This document shows positions 25,287 to 34,875 of a stretch of 64,000 nucleotides of DNA, piece by piece (positions within the stretch are counted from its first letter, which is position 1; each line of letters begins with the position of its first letter). Under the pieces are notes generated by a model, which did no database searches, had not been told where the DNA came from, and saw only the letters and a program-made list of their open reading frames with translations. Source of the DNA: JASHPR01 sp963815375 (GTDB lineage: Bacteria; Actinomycetota; Actinomycetes; Streptosporangiales; Streptosporangiaceae); contig CAWFGX010000001.1 of the NCBI GenBank assembly GCA_963815375.1, positions 310,001 to 374,000 on the forward strand, given 5' to 3'. The translations under genes and the position numbers were made by a program.

Positions 25287-25745
25287 CTAGGGAACAACTA
25301 CCAGGGGTACGGGTGAGTGCCGGGCCAGGCCGACAGCGACCGAACCGACCACACGGTGCGTGACGAGGGACGAACTTCCGACCACGATCACTACAGTGGA
25401 ACCGGGGCGGGCGGCGCCGGTGTCTCTGGCCGCCGTAAGCAGTTCCTCTGCGATCGAGCCCTCGCGCCACTCGAAGCCCCAGAGCTCTTCGCGGTCGCGG
25501 AGCCGCTCGGCGACCATGGTGCGAAGCTCCTGCTCGATGTCCTCGAAGCCGTTCTCAATTTCGGTGACGGCACCGGGCGATAGCGCGGCCGTGCTGGGCA
25601 GGTGAGCCACGTACACAACATGGATGCGGCCCGTCCGTCCCTGTAGCAGGTTGATCGCGGCGTCGAGCGCCCTGCTGGCCGGCGGAGATCCGTCAAAACC
25701 GACTATCAGCTGCAAGTCCGTGGCGGGCGACGTTACGGTGCTCAT
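25287..25745 (-). CDS. Universal stress protein
   Basis: From the ATG at 25745 the product is 152 residues and a single Usp domain: LIVGFDGSPPASRALDAAINLL at the start, GRIHVVYVAHL, and the C-terminal VVIVVGSSSLVTHRVVGSVAVGLARHSPVPLVVVP. The spacing of glycines and the closing SPVPLVVVP fit the nucleotide-binding type. Its ATG overlaps the stop of the MFS gene by four bases, so it is translated from the exporter's message. Confidence 0.85.
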   Translation of the reverse strand: MSTVTSPATDLQLIVGFDGSPPASRALDAAINLLQGRTGRIHVVYVAHLPSTAALSPGAVTEIENGFEDIEQELRTMVAERLRDREELWGFEWREGSIAEELLTAARDTGAARPGSTVVIVVGSSSLVTHRVVGSVAVGLARHSPVPLVVVP

Positions 25746-27442
25746 CGAGGGAGCGTAACCCGTTCGCCTGCCCGGCTCACGACCGGCGAGCAGCTGCACA
25801 GGGCGACGGGAATCGCGTCGAACGCCAACTCCCGTAGGGCGTCGCGGTTCACGGCGGCAAGCGGCACCGCGGAGGGCTGCGCCGTGGCGGAGTGCGCGGC
25901 GGCGGGCTGCGGGGCCGCGGGCTGCGGGGCCGCGGGCTGCGGGGCCGCGGGCCGAGCCGGTGCGGCGGCGGCCCTGAGCTCGCCAAGCCGACGTTTGGAC
26001 GGCAGCAGCACCATCGCCAGGATGAAACCGAATCCGAGCAGAGCCGCTGACACGGTGAAAGCCACGGTGTAGCCGTGGGTCGCCGCGATCGCGGGCGCCA
26101 GCGGGGTCGTGTGGTGGGCAACCAGATAGCTGGCCGTCGCGCTCAGCGCAACCGTGCTGAGGGCAGAAGTGCCGATCGAGCCACCGACCTGCTGCATGGT
26201 GTTAACCAAGGCTGAGGCGACGCCGGAGTCCGCCCGGCGGACTCCGGTAGTGGCGGTGTTGATGGCCGGGGCGAAGATCATGCCGAAGCCCAGGCCCAGG
26301 ATCAGCAGCGCGGGCAGCACACCGGAGGCGTAGCTGGAGGTGGCGGTGAGCTGGGTCAGCAGCGCCATCCCGCTCGCGCCCAACAGCATGCCGGTCGCGA
26401 TCAGAACGCGCGGACCGAACCGGGCCAGGCCCACGATGCTGGACAGATTCGATGTGACCAGGATGCAGCCGATCATCGGCAGAAACAGCAACCCCGTGGT
26501 CAGCGGCCGGTACCCCTTGACCTCCTGCAGGTAGAAAGTGAGGAACAAGAACGTGCCGAAGATCGCGACCCCCGATATGCCGAGGGCGACATATGAGCCA
26601 CCCCGGGTCCGGTCGACGATCACCCGCAGCGGTAGCAGCGGGTGACTGGATCGCCGCTCGGCCACAACGAACACGACGAGGAATACCACGCCCAAGATCA
26701 GCGAGCCGATGGTCTGCGCGGATGACCAGCCTCCGATCTCGGCGTGGGAGAAGCCGTAGACGATAAGGAAGAGGCCAGCCCCGGCCAGCACGCTGCCGGG
26801 CCAGTCCATTCGCGGCCGGTCGGCCGGGCGACTGCTGCGAATGAAGACCAGGGCGCCGCAGACGGCGATCACCGCAAACACCAAGTTGACGTACAGGCAC
26901 CAGCGCCACGAGAGGTACTGGGTAAGCAACCCGCCCAGGATCAGGCCGATCCCACCGCCGCCTGCGGCGACCGAGCCGAATACACCGAACGCCCTCCCCC
27001 GCTCGCGTGGATCCTGGAAGGTGCTGACCAGAGTGCCCAGGGCCGAAGGCGCGAGGACGGCGCCGAACGCGCCCTGCAGTGCCCGGGCCACGACCAGGAC
27101 GCCGAACGAGCCGGCGGCGCCGCCGATAGCCGAGGCGAGAGCGAACCCGATCAGGCCGGTGATGAAGACCCACTTGCGGCTGAACATGTCGCCGAGTCGG
27201 CCGCCCACCAGCAGCAGGCTGCCGAAGGCCAGGGCGTAAGCCGTCACCACCCACTGTCGGTCACTGTTCGGGAACCCCAGCGCGCGCTGAGCCGACGGCA
27301 GCGCGATGTTCACGATCGTGGCATCCAGGACCACCATCAGCTGGGCGATAGCCACGATGACCAGGACGAGCCAGCGCCGGTCACCGGGCGCTGCGCCGCG
27401 CTGTTGAGTGGCAGAAACCGTTACAGATGACATCAGACTCAT
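25742..27442 (-). CDS. DHA2-type MFS multidrug exporter
   Basis: About 566 residues with fourteen expected membrane segments. The N-terminal motif (LVIVAIAQLMVVLDATIVNIALPSAQRALGF) and the SDRQWVVTAYALAFGSLLLVGGRLGD loop are standard for proton-driven DHA2 drug exporters. The C-terminal tail contains a Pro-Gln-Pro-Ala-Ala repeat and a short unrelated end (FDAIPVALCSCS), perhaps an extension created by repeat growth and frameshift. It forms a unit with the universal stress protein gene. ATG 27442 follows a G-rich stretch; 27433 is an alternative. Confidence 0.9.
   Translation of the reverse strand: MSLMSSVTVSATQQRGAAPGDRRWLVLVIVAIAQLMVVLDATIVNIALPSAQRALGFPNSDRQWVVTAYALAFGSLLLVGGRLGDMFSRKWVFITGLIGFALASAIGGAAGSFGVLVVARALQGAFGAVLAPSALGTLVSTFQDPRERGRAFGVFGSVAAGGGGIGLILGGLLTQYLSWRWCLYVNLVFAVIAVCGALVFIRSSRPADRPRMDWPGSVLAGAGLFLIVYGFSHAEIGGWSSAQTIGSLILGVVFLVVFVVAERRSSHPLLPLRVIVDRTRGGSYVALGISGVAIFGTFLFLTFYLQEVKGYRPLTTGLLFLPMIGCILVTSNLSSIVGLARFGPRVLIATGMLLGASGMALLTQLTATSSYASGVLPALLILGLGFGMIFAPAINTATTGVRRADSGVASALVNTMQQVGGSIGTSALSTVALSATASYLVAHHTTPLAPAIAATHGYTVAFTVSAALLGFGFILAMVLLPSKRRLGELRAAAAPARPAAPQPAAPQPAAPQPAAAHSATAQPSAVPLAAVNRDALRELAFDAIPVALCSCSPVVSRAGERVTLPR
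25902..25946. repeat. 15-bp tandem repeat inside the MFS gene
   Basis: Three exact copies of GCGGGCTGCGGGGCC, plus a partial fourth, encode the Pro-Gln-Pro-Ala-Ala repeat of the exporter's C-terminal tail. The unit length is a multiple of three, so gain or loss of a copy keeps the frame. Confidence 0.8.
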
Positions 27443-28494
27443 ACCCCCGCAAGCCCGCGGCTTATTTGACACAGGCTCCCACCCGGGCGACGCGGCCAGC
27501 CTGGCACCCCCGGAACGCCTTCATCCCCGCCGTGGTACGCGCCAGCACTTCGCCTTGTCACTACGCCCTGGTCGGCCAGGCCTACTGGCTGCCCTGCAGG
27601 CAGGTGCAGGTCCCGGTCACAGGGCTGCGGGCCCGCACTGCCATCGACCTGGCCATGAACCGATCTGTCGCCCGGATACCCGAACTTGACATGCTCGCCA
27701 GGCCAGATGTAGTCGATTCTGGCGACCGAGCGCATGATCCATCCGGCAGGATCGGCAGGGCCAGCGCGACTCCGCGCCGGTCGATCAGGTTCCCGGCAGC
27801 GGCCGCCAGCGCATTCGCGGCCCGCGGCGCCCGGCTGCGGTCGCGCCTCGCTCCGCCCATCGCGAACGCGGCGGCGAGCTCCCCGTTCGCTGCCGGCGTC
27901 CGGTCGTCCGCAGCATCCCGGATGACCTCCATCAACCTCCTTCAGTGCAGCCTGTTGGGGCGGCAGCGCCGCCAGCGTGGCTGGCAGTCTGCCCGGTATT
28001 CGGGTGAACTCCCCTGATGAGCTGCGCAAGCGCAAGCCTGACCGGCTGGTCCAGGGGGATGAGACTGACGCTGTCGTCGACCTCGGTGTTCCCGGCCAGA
28101 TGGTGTGGCAAGGCAGGCGGTTCATGTTCCGTCGAAGCGGAATTCGCTTTGCCAGGTGCCGTCTGATTGCAGGACCTACCAGTACTTCTCTGCAATCTGG
28201 TCCGGGCTGAACGGTGTACCCGGTTGGATCTGCCCGGCGATGGTGATGCTGGCGACGCGTATGCCGTCGCCCGCCAGATCGGCACCGAGCATGGTCGCCG
28301 CCGGCTCCGATGACCAGCAGGTGGCGTGGATCGGCGGCGGGGCCATCGGGCCGAGCGGGGTTCGTCATTGCCGTCCTCCTTTCTTGAATGCGCGGTAAGG
28401 GTCCCTGAGGTTCCCGACTTGGCAGTTCACGTGGATGTCCCTCATACGTCCGTCGGTCGCCTGCGTCGCGGGCACCAGGAATTTGTGCCAGACG
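27443..28494. other. Gene-poor kilobase between two exporters
   Basis: Open frames on both strands lack domains and starts. A minus-strand piece near 27935-27740 (VIRDAADDRTPAANGELAAAFAMGGARR) and one near 28110-27950 (LIPLDQPVRLALAQLIRGVHPNTGQ) have protein-like composition but belong to no family I can name. I read this as a decayed gene or genes. Confidence 0.45.
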
Positions 28495-30024
28495 TCAGCC
28501 GGGATGAGCGGGGCCGGTCGTGGTTTGTGCTGTTGTCATTTCGGCGTGTGCGGGGGGTGGTGTGCTCGCCGGGGGCAGTGGCCCGGGGCGGAGCAGGGCG
28601 CCGGCGGTGAGCGCGCCGGCGGCGAAGATGCCGGCGGTCCACCAGAACGCGGTGTCGTAGCCGTGTGCCAGCGCCAGCCCGGTCAGGGCCGGGCGGCTGG
28701 TGAGCCGGGCCGCGGCGAGGTGCGCGGCGAGGTAGGAGGTGCTGGCGGCGATGAAGATGGTGTTCAGCAGCGACGTGCCGGCCGAGGCGCCGAGCTGCTG
28801 GCCGACGGTGACGGTGGCGGAGGCGACGCCCGCGTCCTGCCGGGCTACGCCGAAGGTGCCGGTGCTGATCACCGGCGCGATCACCATGCCCACGCCGGTT
28901 CCGGCCAGGATGATCGGGCCGAGCACGCCTGCGGCGTAGGCGGTGTGCGGGCTCAGCTGAGCCAGCCATGCCATCGCGCCTGCGGCGGCCAGCATCCCGG
29001 AGGCGGCCAGCGGCCTGGGCCCGAATCTGGGCATCAGCATGATCGTGGACAGATTGGACGCCAGGATGAGGCCGGCGCTGATCGGCAGGAACGCCACGCC
29101 GGTCAGCAGCGGCGAGTACCTGAGCGTCTGCTGCAGGTAGTAGGTCAGGAACAAGAAGACCCCGAACAGCCCGGCCGAGGCGATGAGCATCGAGGCGTAG
29201 GCGCCGCCGCGGTTGCGGTCGAGCACCACCCGGGGTGGCAGCAGCGGGTGGGCCGCCCGGCCCTGCCAGGCCGCGAACCCTGCGCCAAGCGCCGCGCCGG
29301 CGGCCAGGAACCCCCAGGTGGACGGCGCGTGCCAGCTGTGCGCGGCCGCGTTGGAGAAGCCGTAGACCAGGCAGAACACCGCGCCGGAGACCAGCAGCAC
29401 GCCGGGGATGTCCAGCCTGGGCTTAACCGGGGACGGCTGGCGCTTCAGCAGCAGCGCTCCCCCCGCAAAGGCGACCGCGGCGAAGATGAGGTTCACATAC
29501 AGCGTCCACCGCCAGGACAGGTACTCGGTCAGCGCTCCGCCCAGCAGCAGGCCAGCCGCGCCGCCGGCCCCGGCGATCGCCCCGTAGACGGCGAACGCCC
29601 TGCCGCGGTCCTTCGGCCCGGTGAACGTGGTGGTCAGCAGCGACAGCGCTGAGGGCACCAGCAGCGCCGCGAACGCGCCCTGGCAGGCCCGCGCGGTGAT
29701 CAGCATGGCGAAGCTGACCGAGGCGCCGCCGATCGCCGACACGCCCGCGAACCCGGCCAGCCCGGCCAGGAACGTGACCTTGCGGCCCAGCAGGTCGGCC
29801 AGCCGGCCGCCGAGCAGCAGAAGACTGCCGAACGCCAGGGTGTAGGCGGTGACCACCCACTGCCGGTCCACGGTGGTGAAGTGCAGCGCCCGCTGCGCGG
29901 ACGGCAGCGCGACGTTCATCACCGTCAGATCCAGCACCACCATGAGCTGTGCCAGGGCAATCACGCCCAGGATGAGCCACCGCCGCCGGTCCCAGACGCT
30001 GTCGGTGGACGTGGCACTAGACAT
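28495..30024 (-). CDS. DHA2-type MFS multidrug exporter, second copy
   Basis: About 509 residues, closely similar in plan to the exporter at 25742: LILGVIALAQLMVVLDLTVMNVALPSAQRAL, DRQWVVTAYTLAFGSLLLLGGRLADLLGRK, SWRWTLYVNLIF. It ends in a short Pro/Thr-rich tail without the repeat. It stands divergent from a TetR gene with a 120-base gap that holds a palindrome, the usual layout of a TetR-regulated efflux pump. ATG 30024 is preferred over GTG 30033. Confidence 0.92.
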   Translation of the reverse strand: MSSATSTDSVWDRRRWLILGVIALAQLMVVLDLTVMNVALPSAQRALHFTTVDRQWVVTAYTLAFGSLLLLGGRLADLLGRKVTFLAGLAGFAGVSAIGGASVSFAMLITARACQGAFAALLVPSALSLLTTTFTGPKDRGRAFAVYGAIAGAGGAAGLLLGGALTEYLSWRWTLYVNLIFAAVAFAGGALLLKRQPSPVKPRLDIPGVLLVSGAVFCLVYGFSNAAAHSWHAPSTWGFLAAGAALGAGFAAWQGRAAHPLLPPRVVLDRNRGGAYASMLIASAGLFGVFLFLTYYLQQTLRYSPLLTGVAFLPISAGLILASNLSTIMLMPRFGPRPLAASGMLAAAGAMAWLAQLSPHTAYAAGVLGPIILAGTGVGMVIAPVISTGTFGVARQDAGVASATVTVGQQLGASAGTSLLNTIFIAASTSYLAAHLAAARLTSRPALTGLALAHGYDTAFWWTAGIFAAGALTAGALLRPGPLPPASTPPPAHAEMTTAQTTTGPAHPG

Positions 30025-30091
30025 GAGATTCACCGCTTTTCTGCCGTTACGGCGTACGCGCAGAAGTTTGGTATACTAGCGATGTGATTAC

Positions 30092-30106
30092 TGCACCTAT
30101 AGTGCA
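30092..30106. promoter_or_regulatory. Candidate TetR operator
   Basis: TGCAC, five bases, GTGCA forms a perfect inverted repeat in the A/T-rich gap between the exporter and the TetR gene. TATACT at 30072-30077 nearby looks like a -10 element. Binding by the adjacent TetR protein is inferred from position. Confidence 0.5.
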
Positions 30107-30145
30107 ACGAATTTGGGGAAACGTCAAGGCCCAGGGCCAGTCACG

Positions 30146-30853
30146 ATGAGCCCCCCACCCCACGCAACGAGCCTGCCCGACGCAACCACCCAGCCGCCTG
30201 GGCCAACGAGCCAGCCGCCGAGGCGGTACGCGTCGCAGGTGCGCGACGAACAGGCCCGCCGTACCCGGCGGGCGATCGTCACCGCGGCTCACGACCTGTT
30301 CCTGGCCCAGGGTTACGCGGCCACCACGATCGACGGGATCGCGGAGGCCGCGCACGTCAGCCGGCGTACCGTGTTCAACTCGGTAGGCGGCAAGGTGGCC
30401 CTGCTCAAGCTGGCCCTGGACTGGGCCATCGCCGGCGACGACGAGCCGATAGCCCTGGCCGACCGCCCCGCGATCAAGGCGATCCTGGCCGAGCCCGACC
30501 CGCGGAACGCCCTCACGCTCTGGGTCCAGACCGTGGCCGACGTCGCCGCCCGCACCACGCCGCTCAGCGAAGCTCTCATCTCCGCAGCCGATATCGACCC
30601 GGCGGCCGCACAGCTGCTCGCCGAGGCGAGCCGCAACCGGATGCTGGGCGCTACCGCGTTCATCCGGTATCTCGCGTCCCTGGACGGACTGGCCGCCGGC
30701 ATAACCGAGCAACATGCCGCGGAACTCTGCTGGGCGCTCACCGACGGCCACCTCTACCGTCTGCTGGTCGTTCAGCGCAGCTGGAGCACCGCCGACTTCA
30801 ACCGATGGCTGTCCGACACCCTAACGGCGGCACTGCTGCCTAACGATTCTTAG
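30146..30853 (+). CDS. TetR-family repressor
   Basis: From the ATG at 30146 about 235 residues. After a Pro-rich leader comes the TetR DNA-binding domain (RRTRRAIVTAAHDLFLAQGYAATTIDGIAEAAHVSRRTVFNSVGGKVALL, about residues 40-90), then a helical ligand-binding domain. It faces away from the DHA2 exporter and most likely represses it and itself. Confidence 0.9.
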   Translation: MSPPPHATSLPDATTQPPGPTSQPPRRYASQVRDEQARRTRRAIVTAAHDLFLAQGYAATTIDGIAEAAHVSRRTVFNSVGGKVALLKLALDWAIAGDDEPIALADRPAIKAILAEPDPRNALTLWVQTVADVAARTTPLSEALISAADIDPAAAQLLAEASRNRMLGATAFIRYLASLDGLAAGITEQHAAELCWALTDGHLYRLLVVQRSWSTADFNRWLSDTLTAALLPNDS

Positions 30854-31010
30854 GCTGGGGGTTACAGGTAGAGATCCAGGCGGGTGCTGGCATGGAACGC
30901 GTGGCCCGGGCGTCGCGTCTCATTTGAAGGCGTCGGCGTGCGCCCTCGCAGCTTCTTGCACGCACGCAACGTTGTCCGGTCGCCGGGCCAGCTCCGTTAG
31001 CCTGGGACCG

Positions 31011-32207
31011 GTGCAGGCGCTGTTGCTCGAGAACATCCATCCGGAGGCCGTCCGGCTGCTCGAAAATGCCGGGCTGGAGGTCACCCAGGAGCGGTCCGCC
31101 CTCGGGGAGAACGACCTTGCCGCCGCGCTATCCGGTGTAGCCCTGCTCGGCATACGGTCCAAGACCAGGATCACAGAGGCCGTGCTGGCCGCAACCCCTG
31201 ACCTGCTCGCGGTCGGGGCGTTCTGCATCGGCACCGACCAGATCGACCTGGCGGCGGCCTCGACGCGCGGCGTCGCCGTCTTCAATGCCCCGTACTCGAA
31301 TACGCGGAGCGTGGTCGAGCTGACGCTGGCCGAGATCATCGCGCTGACCCGGCGGCTCACCGAGAAAGACCAGGCCATGCACATTGGCAGGTGGGACAAG
31401 TCGGCCACCGGAGCTCATGAGGTCCGTGGCCGCACTCTCGGGATCGTCGGATACGGCAATATCGGCGCCCAGCTTTCGGTCGTCAGCGAGGCACTGGGAA
31501 TGCGGGTTGTCTTCTACGACGCCGCAGACAAGCTTGCCCTGGGGAACGCGCGGCGTTGCGTCAGCCTGGGCGAGCTCCTCGAGGTGTCCGACGTGGTGAC
31601 CCTGCACGTGGACGGCCGCCCGTCGAACAGCTCGCTGTTCGGCGAGAAAGAGTTCAGCCAAATGCGGCCGGGCGCTATGTTCCTGAACCTGTGCCGGGGC
31701 TTCGTGATCGACCACGAGGCGCTGCGCCGTCATCTGGTCTCTGGGCACCTCGCCGGGGCGGCGGTCGATGTCTTCCCGGAGGAGCCCCGGTCGGCGGGCG
31801 AGGAGTTCGTGTCCGAGCTGCGCGGGCTGCCGAACGTGATCCTCACGCCGCACATCGGCGGTTCGACGGAGGAAGCGCAAGCCGACATCGGCGCGTTCGT
31901 CGGCGCCAAGCTGGCCGACTATGTCGCCGAGGGCGCCACCTCGCTATCGGTGAATATGCCGCAGCTGGCCCTCCGGCCGACCACCGGCTCGCACCGCCTG
32001 GCACACATTCACAGCAACATACCGGGCGTCATGGCTGAGATGAACTCGGTGCTCGCCACGCACGGCGTCAACGTCGAGGGCCAGTTGCTGGGCACGCGTG
32101 GAGACCTCGGCTACGCGGTGACCGACGTCGGCGTTGACTACCCAGACGACGCCGTCGAGCAGTTGCGCGCGATGAGCCCGACGATCCGGCTGCGGGTGCT
32201 GTCCTGA
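31011..32207 (+). CDS. serA: D-3-phosphoglycerate dehydrogenase
   Basis: From GTG 31011 the product is 398 residues, the size of the short E. coli-type enzyme that starts serine synthesis by oxidising 3-phosphoglycerate with NAD. Landmarks: substrate domain with GIRSKTRIT and GAFCIGTDQIDL, Rossmann motif GIVGYGNIGAQ, RPGAMFLNLCRGFVID, AVDVFPEEP, catalytic His in TPHIGGSTEEAQ, and a C-terminal ACT domain (HSNIPGVMAEMNSVLATHGVNVEGQ) for feedback by serine. No other serine genes are nearby. The frame is open upstream to 30924, but that part has no similarity. Confidence 0.93.
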   Translation: MQALLLENIHPEAVRLLENAGLEVTQERSALGENDLAAALSGVALLGIRSKTRITEAVLAATPDLLAVGAFCIGTDQIDLAAASTRGVAVFNAPYSNTRSVVELTLAEIIALTRRLTEKDQAMHIGRWDKSATGAHEVRGRTLGIVGYGNIGAQLSVVSEALGMRVVFYDAADKLALGNARRCVSLGELLEVSDVVTLHVDGRPSNSSLFGEKEFSQMRPGAMFLNLCRGFVIDHEALRRHLVSGHLAGAAVDVFPEEPRSAGEEFVSELRGLPNVILTPHIGGSTEEAQADIGAFVGAKLADYVAEGATSLSVNMPQLALRPTTGSHRLAHIHSNIPGVMAEMNSVLATHGVNVEGQLLGTRGDLGYAVTDVGVDYPDDAVEQLRAMSPTIRLRVLS

Positions 32208-32675
32208 CATGCTCTCGCTGCTCGGACAGGATGGCCTCGAGTTCGGCCAGCGGGTCGCCGGACCACTGGGCCCCGTACATCTCCACGCGCGCTCACCGGA
32301 TCGTGCCACCGCGGCCGACTGTGCGTAGATCGTCGCTCAGCATATTTGCTCGTTGTCTGGTCGGATCTCTGAATCGAAAATCGGTGCTTAGCTGGGCGCG
32401 CGGGAGCACCCGGCGAAGCGCAGCGAAGCCGGGTGAGAAAGGCGCGGGGTCAGGCGGCGGCCTCCTGGAAGATGACCTTATTGCCGGATAGGCGTCCAAG
32501 TTCGGCGATGAGCTGGCGTTTGCGGCGAAGTTGGGCGGAGCTGGCCCGTTTGCTCTGCGGTTAGCTAAAGCATTTCGGCGCAACCGCGGACGTGTAGTGG
32601 TCGCGCGCAGAGCTGGGCCGTCTGCGAGGCCTGGGCTGCGGACGGAACCCGCTTCCCGCCGGGCGCCAGGTGATG
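32208..32675. other. Decayed stretch
   Basis: No intact gene. On the minus strand a piece ends SAQLRRKRQLIAELGRLSGNKVIFQEAAA and a stop near 32454, which looks like the C-terminus of a lost protein. A single TTTGCTCG motif occurs at 32346 without a partner or core. Confidence 0.4.
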
Positions 32676-34487
32676 TTAGCCAAGTGCGCGATCGAGGTTA
32701 TAGGCGGCGCTGATGAGCGCGAGGTGGGTGAGCGCCTGGGGGAAGTTTCCCTGCTGCTCGCCAGTGCGGCTGATCTGCTCGGCGTACAGGCCAAGGTGAT
32801 TGGCGTAGGTAAGCATCTTCTCGAATGCCAGCCGCGCCTCTTCAAGGCGCCCGGCGCGGGTCAGCGCCTCGACGTACCAGAACGAGCACGGCGAGAAGGT
32901 GCCTTCGTCACCGCGCACGCCGTCGGGGCTGGCCTGCGGATCGTACCGGTAGACGAGGGAATCGGACACCAGGCTGCCGGTAAGCGCGTCGAGCGTGGAC
33001 AGCCACTTCGGGTCGGTCGGTGCGATGAACTTGACCAGCGGCATCAACAAGACGGCCGCGTCGAGGACATCGCCCCCTTCGTACTGGGCGAAGGCTTTCA
33101 AGGTCGGTGACCAGCCGCGGTCGATGATCCGCCGGTAGATCGTGTCGCGAGTGCGCCGCCAGCGTTCCAGGTCTGCGGGCAGGCCTCTGCGGTTGGCCAA
33201 GCGGATTGCCCGTTCCATGGCGACCCAGCACATCAGCTGGGAGTACAGGAACTTCCTGGGGCCGCCGCGGGTTTCCCAGATGCCCTCGTCGGGCTGGTCC
33301 CAGTGATCGCAGAGCCACCCGGCCCTTGTGGCGATCACGTCCCACTGGGCGCTGGAGATGGGCTGGTGCCAGCGGTCGTAGAGGTAAACGGAGTCCATGA
33401 GCTCGCCGTAGATGTCGAGCTGAAGCTGCCTGGCCGCGGCGTTGCCGATCCGCACCGGCTTGGAGCCTAGGTAGCCGGCCAGGTGGGGCAGTTCCCGCTC
33501 GGGCAGGTCGGTGCGGCCGTCGATGCCGCACATCACCGGCACGGGGCTGGCGGCAGTATCTGCGCGCGCGGTGGCCCGCTCAAGGATGAAGCGCATGAAC
33601 GCGTCCGCCTCGCTGGTGAATCCCAGCCGCAGCAGCGCATAGACGCAAAAGGCCGCGTCGCGGACCCAGACGTACCGGTAGTCCCAGTTCCGCTCCCCGC
33701 CGATCTGCTCGGGCAGGCTGGTCGTCGGCGCGGCGACGATGGCGCCGGTCGGAGCGTAGGTGAGCAGTTTCAGCGTCAGCGCTGAGCGGTGCACTGTTTC
33801 CCGCCACCGGCCCCGGTAGCGTGACGCCGAGAGCCAGTCCCGCCAGAATTCGATAGTGGCTTCCCCCAGCTCCTTCGCCTGCTCGCCGGAACATCCGCGC
33901 GGCACTTCGCCGTCGCTCAGCTCGTCCATGGCGAATACGGCCGACTCGCCCTCGGCCAGCGTGAACTCGGCCCTTACATCATGTTCATCGTGCTCGACCG
34001 GTACCGTCGCGGTCAGACCTACAGTCAGCCTGTCTGAGGTGAAAACCACGCCAGCCTCCGTCGCGCTAAGAGTGTGCGGGTCCGTCCCGTAGCCAAACCG
34101 GGGCGAGATCCGCGTCCGGAACGGCATACTCCCGCGCACGCACACCACCCGCCGGATCAGCCGGTGCCGGTGAGTCCCAGCCGCGCCGGCGAGCGGCATG
34201 AAGTCCTGGATCTCACCCACGCCATCCTGTGCGAGGAAACGGGTAATCAGCACGTTGGTATCGGGCAGGTAGAACTGGCGCGTCTTCGCCGGCACCGCGG
34301 CGGCCAGCTCAAAGCACCCGCCCCGGTCTGCGTCCAGGAGTGAGCCGAACAAGCTCGGGGCGTCGAAGGTCGGCCAGCAATGCCAGTCGATGGTCCCGTT
34401 GGTGCCCACCAGCGCCACCGTATGCAGGTCGCCGATCAGCCCATGCTCCGACACCGGCAGATACTCAAACCGCCCGGCCATGCTCAC
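32676..34487 (-). CDS. GH15-family glucoamylase/trehalase-like enzyme
   Basis: The 603-residue protein is full length for actinobacterial GH15 enzymes, which hydrolyse trehalose or glucan ends. It has the N-terminal beta domain (YLPVSEHGLIGDLHTVALVGTNGTIDWHCWPTFDAPSLF) and the helical catalytic barrel with RNWDYRYVWVRDAAF, DEGIWETRGGPRKFLYSQLMCWVAMERA, DEGTFSPCSFWYVEAL and YAEQISRTGEQQGNFPQALTHLALI. The Glu in DEGIWE and the one in YAEQI are the expected catalytic acid and base. No signal peptide is visible, so the enzyme is cytoplasmic. It ends module D1, next to the degenerate junction. Confidence 0.92.
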   Translation of the reverse strand: MSMAGRFEYLPVSEHGLIGDLHTVALVGTNGTIDWHCWPTFDAPSLFGSLLDADRGGCFELAAAVPAKTRQFYLPDTNVLITRFLAQDGVGEIQDFMPLAGAAGTHRHRLIRRVVCVRGSMPFRTRISPRFGYGTDPHTLSATEAGVVFTSDRLTVGLTATVPVEHDEHDVRAEFTLAEGESAVFAMDELSDGEVPRGCSGEQAKELGEATIEFWRDWLSASRYRGRWRETVHRSALTLKLLTYAPTGAIVAAPTTSLPEQIGGERNWDYRYVWVRDAAFCVYALLRLGFTSEADAFMRFILERATARADTAASPVPVMCGIDGRTDLPERELPHLAGYLGSKPVRIGNAAARQLQLDIYGELMDSVYLYDRWHQPISSAQWDVIATRAGWLCDHWDQPDEGIWETRGGPRKFLYSQLMCWVAMERAIRLANRRGLPADLERWRRTRDTIYRRIIDRGWSPTLKAFAQYEGGDVLDAAVLLMPLVKFIAPTDPKWLSTLDALTGSLVSDSLVYRYDPQASPDGVRGDEGTFSPCSFWYVEALTRAGRLEEARLAFEKMLTYANHLGLYAEQISRTGEQQGNFPQALTHLALISAAYNLDRALG

Positions 34488-34496
34488 CCCGCCCTC

Positions 34497-34681
34497 CGGG
34501 ACTGGCCTTCGCCAGTCATCTCACCCGTCGTCCTGCTCGGCTCCGGGACGCTTGCGATCCGTAATGGATGTCATGCGATCCGAGGCGCCGTGCGGAGGTT
34601 CCCCCATACGCGCTGCCAGCGTGATTACGGACCGTATCCGGTCTTCCGCGGAGCCAGGTGCATGTTTGCTCCATGTTGCTC
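34497..34681 (+). repeat. Degenerate sixth junction without the tRNA core
   Basis: 34500-34600 aligns with the 90 bases before att copy 2 (shared CTTCGCCAGTCATC, TAATGG, GTCATGC and GAG-CGCCG). At 34663-34681 a TGTTTGCTC pair (second copy lacking one T) is followed by GTC-GTCC, as after att copies 1 and 5. The 44-base core that should stand between them is missing. I read this as an old junction whose core was deleted. Confidence 0.55.
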
Positions 34682-34875
34682 GTCGGTCCAGACCTAGTCG
34701 CGCCCGGTCGACCTGCGCGCCTCCGACGACACACCCAACGTAACCACCAACGACACCACCTCAGCAGATCCGCCGCCGACCGCTCCTCCGAGGGCTGATC
34801 AACGAAATACCAGCCCGCCGCGTAACAAGCCAGGTCAGGCCCCGCAGCCGAATTTGAGAGGTACTAAAGGCCCGG
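34682..34875. other. No gene recognised
   Basis: Short stretch right of the degenerate junction, without a recognisable gene. Confidence 0.5.

Noticed and set aside
32341..32353. A single TTTGCTCG motif near 32346 as another junction
   Set aside because: There is no second repeat, no core, and no flank similarity to the other junctions.
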